From contig JAHXIP010000019.1 of the NCBI GenBank assembly GCA_025655575.1, forward strand, positions 1 to 64,000: a stretch of DNA of 64,000 nt, written 5' to 3'. The stretch comes from Candidatus Thiodiazotropha sp. (ex Monitilora ramsayi). GTDB lineage: Bacteria; Pseudomonadota; Gammaproteobacteria; Chromatiales; Chromatiaceae. The stretch's first letter is position 1; each line of letters opens with the position of its first letter. This document shows, piece after piece, positions 51,954-60,456 of this stretch. The notes under the pieces are model-generated. The model searched no databases, was not told where the DNA came from, and saw only the letters and a list, made by a program, of their open reading frames with translations. Position numbers and translations under genes: made by a program.

Positions 51954-54611
51954 TCAGCGCTCATCCAAAAAACCCATTTCCAGGGCAATAGCAACAGCCT
52001 GTGTGCGGCTGTTGGCATCGAGTTTACGCAGAATATTTCCGACATGGAACTTCACGGTTCTCTCGCTTATCCCCTGGATTTTTGCTATCTCCCAGGTGGT
52101 TTTCCCCCTTTTGACCCAGTTGAGTGTCTCCATCTCCTTGGGCGTCAATGGATTGGGAGTGGGTTGGGTCGTATCGAGTTGACGCTGACTCGTCAACCGC
52201 TTGACATAGGTCTCTTCGATACCTGCCGCCAATGCCTCCTGACAGAGCCGGGTCATGATCTCATCACGCCAGGGTATGAAGTTGAGGTACCCTTGCCTGG
52301 CGGCCATTCCGAACCCTTCACGTAGTCGGTGACTGGCTGTTTCGCCATCTCCATTTTTCAGGGCGAAATAGGCGGCCAAGAGGCATAAGTTACTGCTGAA
52401 CAAATTCATTCCCTTGGAAATTGCGAGTCCCTCTATCAGGTAGTGTTCTGCCTGACCGGTTTGACCATCCTCGAACAAAGCCATAACAAGCACGGAGTAA
52501 CTCATTACCTTGATGACCAGATTGCCGCCATCATTTGCTCGTTTGGCAGCTGTTTCAGCCAAAGCGACGGCCTTTGTCACTTGACCCTCCTGCAGACTGC
52601 GCTCGGCCAGTAAGAGTGCGTAGTGGGCATGATCGAGGGAAGTTGCAATGGGGTTCTTGGGAAACTCATCGAATAGCCTGCTCACGAGTGGAAGATCCCC
52701 AGTTGTCAGGCCCAGAGTGACTCCCTGGGCATAGAGACGAACATCCAGAACATGAACACCGCTCTCTTCTATGAGTGTCCTGCCAGCCTCAAGGGTAGCT
52801 ATGCACCCTGAGCGGTCCAGAAGCACCCATTCGAGGCCGGCCCGCGTAGAAAGCCAGACCAACTTTTTCATTGGACTGACAGTGTCCGAATGAAGATCGC
52901 TGTTGAGCATTTCAACCAGGGATTGGGCCACAGCTATGTCGCCGGATATAATGTGATAGAGAACCAGATTGCTGCCTGCCAGCAGCCGGAAATCAACATC
53001 GCTGCTTGTAGTTACCAACTGGTGCAGACGGTCCGCCCAATAGGGCAGGTCTGCACGGCTAGGATTGCGCCAGACGAGGGATTTGCAGATGCCCTGCACC
53101 ATCAGACTCTCGATCGCTGGCGATGGATATTCAGAGTGGCGTTCCCGGAGCCGGTCGAAGTGTTCGATCCAGCGGTCCAGTTCATCGAGATTTTCCCAGA
53201 CGATGACGATGGCATTCACCACCATGCTCCAGGACAGCATACTGCCTGCGGTATCACCTTCACGATCAAATAGATCGAAAGCTTGACTCAATTCCACCAG
53301 TGCAATGGTCGGATTCGTGGTCATTAAGCAATTGCCATGCCAGTAGACAAGTCTGGGATTCTTGTCTCTCAGCTTTGCGGGCAAGGCATCCAACCACTGA
53401 AGCAGGGTTTGAAAACGGCCCTGACTCAAGAGGTTTTCAGCCTGGGAAGAGATGAGTTCGATGAGTTGTGGCCAGGCGCTGGCTTCGATCATCAGTTCGG
53501 CGGCTGACTCGAACTGCCCCTCCTTAACCAGCAACCGGGCTGCAGCTTCCCGGATGGCCGATAGCCGTCTGTGTTCCAGAGACGCCGCAGCATTGGTAAG
53601 GAGAAATTGGCGAAACAGGGGGTGAAACCGATAGACTTCGGGTTTGCTTGAGATCCGATAGATAAAATAGTTTTTTCTTACCAGTTCACGCAACATTTCA
53701 CCGGTGTTCGACTGTCCGGTGAGCTCTCTTGCCATGGTGATATCGATCGTTGGCATGAGACTGCATAGGCGGAGTAAATCCCGACTCTCCACTGGCAGCC
53801 GGGCAAAAATCTCACCGGCAAAATAGTCGAACAACAGATCACTCTGATCCAAAGAGAACTCATGAGGTCTATCCAAGTTCTCGGCGTTTTGTAGATAGAG
53901 CAGCAGGCCTGCAAGCCAGCCTTGAGTGAGATCGTAGGCGTGCTGATCCGATTGCGGCGGGTGTGATTCCTCATGGGACCAAGCGATGAAGAACCGGGTC
54001 TCTTCAGCTGATAGGCGCAAGTCGTCCCAGCAAAGATGCGCCAGTTGTCCATTGAGGCGATCTCTTGCGAAGAGGGGGAAGGGCTCTTCACGGCTGAGCA
54101 TAATAATCGATGAGCCTTGAGGCAGTTCTGACGTGGCAGCGGACAGAAAGGGTCCAAACAGGGACTCCCCCGGGCCCTCCTGAAGATCGTCAAAGACCAG
54201 CACAAACGCTTGCTTTATGCTGGCGAAGAGGGCTCGGCAGAAGGTGCGGCTGAAGTATTCCAGGTTTGGCAGGTATTCCGGCGTCAGTAACGGGATGCGG
54301 TTGGTTTCGACGTCTAACTCGCTCGCAGCCTGTGCAAGATAAAAGAACAGGTTAGCCGGATCATGGTCGTCAGCGTCCACCTGATACCAGAGCAGCGGTC
54401 GGGGGTCGGTGGTCAGGAGGTTTCTAACCAGCGCGGTTTTTCCCGCCCCACCAGGCGAACTGATCCAGACTCTTCCCGGCGTTTCAACCAATGTGGTCAG
54501 CTTTTTTACCAGCGCCGGACGCACGAAATAGGGCCCCGGTTCAGGTGGTCTGAGTTTGACAGTCAAGCTCGCAGACCTGGCGTTCTGATGTTCCGATCGG
54601 GAGGAAGTCAT
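51954..54611 (-). CDS. MalT-like LuxR-family transcriptional activator (LAL type)
   Basis: 885 residues. An N-terminal STAND-type NTPase has Walker A SSPGGAGKTALV near residue 52 and Walker B in AFVLVFDDLQ. A long helical TPR-like region follows (about 330-800), then a C-terminal LuxR HTH (LTPKEMETLNWVKRGKTTWEIAKIQGISERTVKFHVGNILRKL). MalT-type proteins bind an inducer, oligomerise with ATP and activate transcription. It lies about 700 bases upstream of the repeat lipoprotein gene on the same strand, inside the same direct-repeat bracket, so that gene is a likely target. The ligand cannot be read from sequence. Confidence 0.87.
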   Translation of the reverse strand: MTSSRSEHQNARSASLTVKLRPPEPGPYFVRPALVKKLTTLVETPGRVWISSPGGAGKTALVRNLLTTDPRPLLWYQVDADDHDPANLFFYLAQAASELDVETNRIPLLTPEYLPNLEYFSRTFCRALFASIKQAFVLVFDDLQEGPGESLFGPFLSAATSELPQGSSIIMLSREEPFPLFARDRLNGQLAHLCWDDLRLSAEETRFFIAWSHEESHPPQSDQHAYDLTQGWLAGLLLYLQNAENLDRPHEFSLDQSDLLFDYFAGEIFARLPVESRDLLRLCSLMPTIDITMARELTGQSNTGEMLRELVRKNYFIYRISSKPEVYRFHPLFRQFLLTNAAASLEHRRLSAIREAAARLLVKEGQFESAAELMIEASAWPQLIELISSQAENLLSQGRFQTLLQWLDALPAKLRDKNPRLVYWHGNCLMTTNPTIALVELSQAFDLFDREGDTAGSMLSWSMVVNAIVIVWENLDELDRWIEHFDRLRERHSEYPSPAIESLMVQGICKSLVWRNPSRADLPYWADRLHQLVTTSSDVDFRLLAGSNLVLYHIISGDIAVAQSLVEMLNSDLHSDTVSPMKKLVWLSTRAGLEWVLLDRSGCIATLEAGRTLIEESGVHVLDVRLYAQGVTLGLTTGDLPLVSRLFDEFPKNPIATSLDHAHYALLLAERSLQEGQVTKAVALAETAAKRANDGGNLVIKVMSYSVLVMALFEDGQTGQAEHYLIEGLAISKGMNLFSSNLCLLAAYFALKNGDGETASHRLREGFGMAARQGYLNFIPWRDEIMTRLCQEALAAGIEETYVKRLTSQRQLDTTQPTPNPLTPKEMETLNWVKRGKTTWEIAKIQGISERTVKFHVGNILRKLDANSRTQAVAIALEMGFLDER

Positions 54612-54788
54612 AAATGCGATATTCAGACAGGACTCTGCTCTTGCGGGAGAGTTGCCTCGGGCGTCCCATCACGAGTTATCTGATATCCAGTCAAGTTTTG
54701 CAGGTGATCTCTTGTCTACTCTTCCGGTAGGAGTTTACCGTCTCCACAGGAATTGACGCAACGCAGCCAAAACCGAAATAATCGGGCA

Positions 54789-54981
54789 CAGACCACGGTT
54801 TACGTGTCAGAAATTGGCAAGCTTGTACCATCATAGAGCATTGTACATGACAAGAAGAGCAGGAACCGGCCCTCCATGAATGCCTTAGCATCTGATTCTG
54901 GATCAAGTTGATAGATCAAGCTTGAGGACATAAAAAAAGCCCGCAAAAGCGGGCTTTCAAGACCGAAGATGGATCGCCTTA
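54789..54981. repeat. ~190-bp direct repeat, right copy
   Basis: This matches 48097-48287. It ends exactly at 54981, one base before the hdrB stop codon (54982-54984), so it is the hdrB 3' region including its terminator. The left copy is therefore best seen as a duplicate of hdrB-flanking DNA. Confidence 0.9.
54932..54957 (-). terminator. Rho-independent terminator of the qmo-hdr operon
   Basis: On the minus strand AAAGCCCGC - TTTT - GCGGGCTTT is followed by TTTTTTT overlapping the stem base. It lies 25 bases after the hdrB stop and closes qmoA-qmoB-hdrC-hdrB. Confidence 0.93.
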
Positions 54982-55881
54982 TTATTTGTTGGCAATCTCC
55001 TCCAGTTTCTTGGCCGGGATGACCTGACCGTTCAGTGCGGCATCTGTGGCACTGCGACCAAAGGCAACACTCATCAATGTGGAGTAGTAGACCACCGGCA
55101 TGTTGAACTTGGTGCCGTAGGTCTCATTGATGTTGTCCTGGTAGATCTCCACGTTGGCCTGACACAGGGGGCAGGGAGTGACGATCATATCTGCGCCATT
55201 GTCGTAGGCCGCTTCGATGATGCCCTTGATCATCTCCTGTGACTTCTCAGGTTCGGAGAAAGCGAGGGCGCCACCACAGCACTGGACCTTTTTCTCGTAG
55301 GTGGGAATCGAATCGGCGCCGACGCTCTCCACGATCTTGTCCAGGTATTGCGGGTTTTCGAAGGACTCACCGGCGATGCCGAAGGGACGGTTGGTCTGAC
55401 AGCCTACATAGCCGGCGATCTTGAGACCCTCCAGGGGCTTCTTGACCTTTGACTTGATGCCATCGAAACCGATGTCCTCAACCAGCACTTCCACCATGTG
55501 GCGGACGTTGGATTCACCTTCGTATTTAAGGCCAGCCTCGGAGAGTGCCGCATTGGCATCCTTGAACATCTGCTCGTCTTCGTGAAGACGCTCTTTTGCT
55601 TCGCGTGTGGAGAGCCAGCAGGCCGCGCAGGTGGCGACAATCTCCTGTCCGCTGTTGTGCTCTTCGGAGAGGGCTATATTACGTGCTGACAGGGTCAGAC
55701 GAGGCAGTTCACCGCCGCCGCCATAACCGATGGAAGCGCCACAGCAGTTCCAGTCCGGGATCTCGTTGAGTTGGATGTCCAACTCTTCGCACATGGTCTG
55801 CGCGGAGACCAGGTAGTTTGAAGAGGTTGCGCCTTTCTGTGAGGAGCAACCCGGGTAGAATGAAAGTTCTATCTTAGCCAT
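54982..55881 (-). CDS. hdrB: Heterodisulfide reductase subunit B-like protein (qmo-linked)
   Basis: 299 residues with two complete CCG domains, which bind non-cubane [4Fe-4S] clusters in HdrB. The first runs from GCSSQKGATSS through DWNCCGASIG to ATCAACW; the second from GCQTNRPFG through VQCCGGALAF to TPCPLCQANVEIY. No membrane segment is present. In methanogens HdrB reduces CoM-CoB disulfide; here, next to qmoAB, it most likely takes the place of the CCG part of QmoC and passes sulfite-derived electrons on to an unknown acceptor. GAGGAAAG precedes the ATG, and the gene starts 12 bases after hdrC ends. Confidence 0.88.
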   Translation of the reverse strand: MAKIELSFYPGCSSQKGATSSNYLVSAQTMCEELDIQLNEIPDWNCCGASIGYGGGGELPRLTLSARNIALSEEHNSGQEIVATCAACWLSTREAKERLHEDEQMFKDANAALSEAGLKYEGESNVRHMVEVLVEDIGFDGIKSKVKKPLEGLKIAGYVGCQTNRPFGIAGESFENPQYLDKIVESVGADSIPTYEKKVQCCGGALAFSEPEKSQEMIKGIIEAAYDNGADMIVTPCPLCQANVEIYQDNINETYGTKFNMPVVYYSTLMSVAFGRSATDAALNGQVIPAKKLEEIANK

Positions 55882-55893
55882 GTCGGTCTTTCC

Positions 55894-56517
55894 TCACTTG
55901 AAGTCCTTGATGTTGCCTTCTTCGATCTCCTGGGCCTTCTTCACCATCTTTTGGAAGCCGGAGAGATCTTTTACGCTGTGTCCGCCAAAGAACTCCATGG
56001 CGTTCATGCGTTTGGCCTTCATCATATTCTGGCCAAGCTTCTGGTTGGCCATGGCATTCTTGATACCCTGTCCAAAGCCGTCTTTGAAATACATGGAGAG
56101 ACCCAGTTTCAACTCGTTGACACGACCCTTCTTCATCAGGTTGTCCCAGAAGATCTGCGAGAATTCAGCGGTAGGCTGCTTCTGCGGGGTCAGGCCGAGG
56201 CGTTTGGAGTAGACCGCCAGGCCATGCATGATGTGGGTGATCGGCAGGCCGCGTGGGCAGCGTGCGATACAGTTGTAGCAAGAGGTACACATCCACATGG
56301 AATCGGAGCTCAGGACATCGTCGCGCTTGCCGGCACGGATCATCATGAAGATCTCCTGGGGTGGATGCTCCCAGTGTTTACCGAGCGGGCAGGAGCCGGA
56401 GCACACGCCGCACTGCATGCACATCTTGACCCATTCGCCCTCCTCCACATTCGCCTCAACTTCCTTGAGGAAGCTGCTGCGGTATTTCTCAATCATTGCG
56501 GTGTTTAAATCACTCAT
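55894..56517 (-). CDS. hdrC: Heterodisulfide reductase subunit C-like protein (qmo-linked)
   Basis: 207 residues. Two [4Fe-4S] motifs are complete: CMQCGVCSGSCPLG near residue 36 and CTSCYNCIARCPRG near residue 78. The rest is helical and basic, with no transmembrane helix. It corresponds to the ferredoxin part of QmoC without its membrane cytochrome b part. With HdrB it should connect QmoAB to a further electron carrier. GGGGAG lies six bases before the ATG. A 121-base gap with two stem-loops separates it from qmoB. Confidence 0.88.
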   Translation of the reverse strand: MSDLNTAMIEKYRSSFLKEVEANVEEGEWVKMCMQCGVCSGSCPLGKHWEHPPQEIFMMIRAGKRDDVLSSDSMWMCTSCYNCIARCPRGLPITHIMHGLAVYSKRLGLTPQKQPTAEFSQIFWDNLMKKGRVNELKLGLSMYFKDGFGQGIKNAMANQKLGQNMMKAKRMNAMEFFGGHSVKDLSGFQKMVKKAQEIEEGNIKDFK

Positions 56518-56528
56518 TTTTACTCCCC

Positions 56529-56571
56529 TTTGTAGGGTGCTTAGGGCGGTTGGCCAGGGCCACCCTACAAA
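56529..56571. repeat. Inverted repeat in the qmoB-hdrC gap (GTAGGGTG type)
   Basis: TTTGTAGGGTG at 56529-56539 pairs with CACCCTACAAA at 56561-56571, enclosing TTAGGGCGGTTGGCCAGGGC. GTAGGGTG...CACCCTAC inverted repeats are a common dispersed intergenic type. This one lies just upstream of the hdrC ribosome binding site. Confidence 0.6.
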
Positions 56572-56602
56572 AAGTAAAGTTGTTCAGGCCGTCAATCAGC
56601 TG

Positions 56603-56626
56603 CGGGGCCTGTGTTATCAGGCCCCG
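56603..56626 (-). promoter_or_regulatory. Stem-loop just after qmoB
   Basis: CGGGGCCTG - TGTTAT - CAGGCCCCG, a 9-bp GC stem 13 bases past the qmoB stop on the minus strand. No U-tract follows, so it is more likely an mRNA-processing or 3'-stabilising element, or a partial attenuator, than a full terminator. Confidence 0.5.
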
Positions 56627-56638
56627 TAGTGCCAGTTA

Positions 56639-58888
56639 TCAGAACTTGAATGGGCTCAGGCCGATCTTCTCCACGGTCTCCGCCATGTCGTTGATCAACT
56701 GAGGCGCACGCTCGACGTCGGTGATGGCAACCTCGTGCAGGATCACACGCTCCGGTTCCAGATTCAGCGTATCGAGGGTGTCACCCACTTTGCTCATGCG
56801 TTCCGCCGCCATGGCCGAACCGCGTACAAAGTGACACTGGTAGTCGTCATCACGACGACAGCCCATCATGACGATGCCGTCATAACCGTTGTTCAGTGCA
56901 TCGGTTACCCAGGATAGGCTCACAGAACCCAGGCAACGGACGGGTATGACACGAGCCCAGGGGTTGATCTCAACACCTGCCTGGGCGGCTTGATCGAGCG
57001 CCGGATAGGCGTCGTTCTCACAAGCCAGGACCAGGATGCGAGGCTTCTCATCCCACTCTTCAGGGATATCAACATTCTTGATCTGCTGGTTGACGGTCTC
57101 AACCGAGTAGTTCTCGAACGAGATAACGCGAACCGGACAGGCACCCATGCAGGTGCCGCAACGACGACAACGTGACTCGTTGTACATCGGGTAGCCTTCC
57201 TCATCCTCGTTGATGGCGCCGAACGGGCACTCAACCGTACAACGTTTACATTGAGTGCAGCCTTCCTTACGGAAGCTGGGGAATGAGAGGTCGCCGGAAC
57301 GCGGATGTGCTGCACGGCCGAGGCCGGCATTCTCAGCGGCCTGAATGGCTTTCAGGGCGGCACCGGTTGCATCGTCACGGGCCTGCTGTATGTCCATCGG
57401 GCGACGTACGGGGCCGGCGGAGTAGATGCCGGTACGACGGGTCTCGTAGGGGAAGCAGATAAAGTGTGAATCAGTGAAGCCGTTCTTCAGATGCGGCAGA
57501 TCGGTACCCTGACGATACTGCAGGTTGAGTATCGACGGCGGGGCATTCTCCAGAATTGCCTGAGCCTTGGCTTTCTCTTCCTCATCCTCAGCCATGTCGA
57601 CAGTCAACTGGGCGTAGGGATCGGGGCCGGAGTTGGGCTCCATACCGGTTGCCAGCACCACCAGGTCGCAGGCCATCTCGGTCTGCTCATTGAGGATCTT
57701 GTCCTCAAACTTTACGGTGAGGCTGTCGCCAGGGACCACTTCAGAAGCGATACCCTTGGAGAAGGTAACCATGGCATTCTGGCCGGCGCGGTAGAAGTCT
57801 TCACCGCCTGCACCTGGGGTACGCAGGTTGTCGAAAAGAATAGTGGTATCACACTCACCGTTCAGCTCTTTGAAATACATCGCCTGCTTGATGGAAACCA
57901 GGTCGGTAACACCTGCGAAGTAGGTCAGATGTCCATCCTTATCAGAACATTGACCTGCATTCTGGATGAAGCAGACCGATTGTACTTCCTTACCGTCGGA
58001 GGGGCGCTTTATGGGGCCGCCGTTGGCTGCCACAGCCAGGGCTTCCAGCTCATGGTTGGTAACCACATCCTGGCTCTTTCCATAAGCGAATTCAGGTAGT
58101 TGGTTAGCGTCATAGGGCTTCCAGCCGGAGGCCTGAATGATGGCGCCAATGGAGATGGTCTCGGTAGAACCGGACTCTGTAGCGATATCGACACTGAAAC
58201 GGCCTGGAGCACCATCGGTTTTGGTGATGGTGCTATTGAGATGAACGGTAATGTTGCCGTCCGCTTCAATTGCCTCGCTCAAAGCGGGTACCGGGTTCTC
58301 AGCCGGTGCATCGTAAGGTGAGCGGGTGGGGATTACTTTGTAGTAACTGCCCACTGCGCCGCCTAGGGCACCGTTCTTTTCCACCAGGTGGACCGGGTAG
58401 CCAGCCGCCGCTGCCTCAATGGCTGCGGTCATGCCGGTGATGCCGCCACCCACCACGAGGATGTTTTTATTCAGAGACTGCTCACCGGATGCGCTGGGCT
58501 TGGCCATCGACTTCAGCTCGGCACAAGCCATGCGGATGTAGTCGTCGGCCATCTCCTGGGTGGTCTCTTTGTTCTCGTCCGTGTCGGGACGCACCCAGAT
58601 GACACCCTCACGCAGGTTGGCGCGGGTTAAGGCCACATCGGTAAAATTGAAGGCCTCCACCTTGGCGCGGCGTGAGCAGGCAGCGATCATGACATGAGTG
58701 ACATCGTCGTTGGCGATGTCGTCTTTGATCATCTGCACGCCTTCTGCGGAGCAGAGCATCTCGTGCTGTTTGCAGCTCTGCATCTTGCCGTCGCGGGTAG
58801 CGGTGGTTTCGAGCTGACCGGCGTCCAGGCGTTCGCCCAGACCACAGCCGGTACAGACATATCCAGCAAATTTCTTATCGTCAGCCAC
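56639..58888 (-). CDS. qmoB: Quinone-interacting oxidoreductase subunit QmoB (HdrA-like)
   Basis: 749 residues. An N-terminal Cys-containing segment (YVCTGCGLGERLD) leads to an HdrA-type FAD domain (NILVVGGGITGMTAAIEAAAAG near 143). Two [4Fe-4S] sites follow (CTQCKRCTVECPFGAI and CRRCGTCMGACPVRVI), and then a C-terminal MvhD-like domain (RVIPVRCLGSVSLSWVTDAL, MMGCRRDDDYQCHFVRG). It works with the QmoA flavoprotein to move electrons from AprBA. The start is a GTG (58888) with GGAGGG eight bases upstream, overlapping the end of qmoA, so it is translationally coupled. Confidence 0.94.
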   Translation of the reverse strand: MADDKKFAGYVCTGCGLGERLDAGQLETTATRDGKMQSCKQHEMLCSAEGVQMIKDDIANDDVTHVMIAACSRRAKVEAFNFTDVALTRANLREGVIWVRPDTDENKETTQEMADDYIRMACAELKSMAKPSASGEQSLNKNILVVGGGITGMTAAIEAAAAGYPVHLVEKNGALGGAVGSYYKVIPTRSPYDAPAENPVPALSEAIEADGNITVHLNSTITKTDGAPGRFSVDIATESGSTETISIGAIIQASGWKPYDANQLPEFAYGKSQDVVTNHELEALAVAANGGPIKRPSDGKEVQSVCFIQNAGQCSDKDGHLTYFAGVTDLVSIKQAMYFKELNGECDTTILFDNLRTPGAGGEDFYRAGQNAMVTFSKGIASEVVPGDSLTVKFEDKILNEQTEMACDLVVLATGMEPNSGPDPYAQLTVDMAEDEEEKAKAQAILENAPPSILNLQYRQGTDLPHLKNGFTDSHFICFPYETRRTGIYSAGPVRRPMDIQQARDDATGAALKAIQAAENAGLGRAAHPRSGDLSFPSFRKEGCTQCKRCTVECPFGAINEDEEGYPMYNESRCRRCGTCMGACPVRVISFENYSVETVNQQIKNVDIPEEWDEKPRILVLACENDAYPALDQAAQAGVEINPWARVIPVRCLGSVSLSWVTDALNNGYDGIVMMGCRRDDDYQCHFVRGSAMAAERMSKVGDTLDTLNLEPERVILHEVAITDVERAPQLINDMAETVEKIGLSPFKF

Positions 58889-58892
58889 TCTC

Positions 58893-60167
58893 TTAACCCT
58901 CCGTCGCTGCTACGCGATTGACCACTTGGATGGCGCGCATGGCGGCGCCGGTGGCGTGTTGAACGGCTCGGTTGACATCCAGTGCGTCGGATGAGCACCC
59001 GGCAGCGAAGACACCGCCGTTTTCAGGCGCAGGCTCGATGAAACCCTCTTCGTTGATGGTGATCTCGACCGGGAAGCTGGCCTTGTCAACGCTGGGCTCC
59101 ATACCGACGGCCAGGACCACCAGGTCGTGCTCATCGGCGTAGCGGTTGTAACCTTCGGTGTCGACACCATGCAAGGTTGGATTGCCGTTCTCTTTGTTCT
59201 CCACGATGGAGGCAACCTTGGATTTGATGAACTTGACGTTCTCTTGCGCCTTGACCTTCTGGTAGAAATCCTCGAAACGGTCGATGGCGCGGATGTCGAT
59301 ATAGTAGATAGTGATCGGCACATCATCAGCCGGGTAGGTGGCCTGTTTCAGAGAAGCCATACAGCAGATGCGTGAGCAGTGCAGCAGGTGGTTCTTGTCA
59401 CGGGAGCCGGCGCATTGGATGAAAGCGACCGATTTGGCCTCTTTGCCATCGGAAGGGCGTGTCAGCTTGCCACCGGTCGGCCCGTTAGGATCGGCCATGC
59501 GCTCAAACTCAACACTGGTGATGACGTTGGCGATGCGATCGTAGCCGTAGGGCTGGATCTTGTTGGCATCGTAAGGCTTCCAACCGGTTGCCCAGATGAC
59601 GGCACCGGCCTTGAATTCGATGACCTCTTCCTGCATGTCCAGATCGATAGCGTTGACCTTGCAGGCGTCTTTCGCTTTCTGCGCATCATCGGTACCGATG
59701 ATGGCCGGGTCGAGGACGTAACGCTGGGGATGTGCCATACGGTGAGGCAGATAAGCACCCTTGCGCTTACCCAGACCATAATTGTATTCGTCATCGAATT
59801 CTGCTTCGACAGCCTTGGCGCAATCGCCGCAAGCCGTGCAGTTTTCGTTCACATAACGGGGACTGATCTTGACCGTGGCGGTGTAATTGCCGGCCTCACC
59901 CTTGATGTCGGTCACCTCAGCCATCGAAATGATGTTGAGGTTGGGGTTCATCTTCGCCCGTCGCTGGTTGATCTCCAACCCACAGGTTGGGAAGCAGAGC
60001 TTGGGGAAGTACTTGTAGAGTTGGGTGACGCGACCGCCGACATAGGGGCGCTTTTCAACCAGGACGACCTGCTTACCCGTTTCGGCAGCTTCCAGCGCAG
60101 CGGTCATGCCGCTGATGCCGCCACCGACCACGAGAATAGTCTCATTGGTTGCGATTACTTCCGTCAT
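58893..60167 (-). CDS. qmoA: Quinone-interacting oxidoreductase subunit QmoA (HdrA-like)
   Basis: 424 residues of the HdrA-like flavoprotein type: ETILVVGGGISGMTAALEAAETG (FAD dinucleotide fold), KRPYVGGRVTQLYKYFPKLCFPTCGLE, a partial iron-sulfur motif CTACGDCAKAV, ATGWKPYDANKIQPYGY and CAGSRDKNHLLHCSRICCMASLKQA. It is the first gene of the operon, with GGAGG before the ATG and about 290 bases to the upstream gene. In sulfate reducers Qmo feeds electrons to Apr; in sulfur oxidisers the flow is reversed. Confidence 0.95.
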   Translation of the reverse strand: MTEVIATNETILVVGGGISGMTAALEAAETGKQVVLVEKRPYVGGRVTQLYKYFPKLCFPTCGLEINQRRAKMNPNLNIISMAEVTDIKGEAGNYTATVKISPRYVNENCTACGDCAKAVEAEFDDEYNYGLGKRKGAYLPHRMAHPQRYVLDPAIIGTDDAQKAKDACKVNAIDLDMQEEVIEFKAGAVIWATGWKPYDANKIQPYGYDRIANVITSVEFERMADPNGPTGGKLTRPSDGKEAKSVAFIQCAGSRDKNHLLHCSRICCMASLKQATYPADDVPITIYYIDIRAIDRFEDFYQKVKAQENVKFIKSKVASIVENKENGNPTLHGVDTEGYNRYADEHDLVVLAVGMEPSVDKASFPVEITINEEGFIEPAPENGGVFAAGCSSDALDVNRAVQHATGAAMRAIQVVNRVAATEG

Positions 60168-60456
60168 GGATTGTCCTCCGTTGCGGAATGGCTTTATAAA
60201 AAATGACTAACCGGTGGTGCACAATTGTTGACTTATCCACCTGGTTATTTCATGATCTTGGGCGCACATCCGCACCCAGGATTCCGGACCCGTTACCATA
60301 CGCGTCTTCACGTGGTCCTTCTATATCCCAGCTGGGAATAATCCATCGAATTTTCAAATGAGTTAATAGAAAAGGGTTATGAATTATTAGCTATTGCTAA
60401 TAGAAGGTGCCCTGACTGACCGGTCTGTCTGGGTAGGCGATACCCGCTGTCTGACT

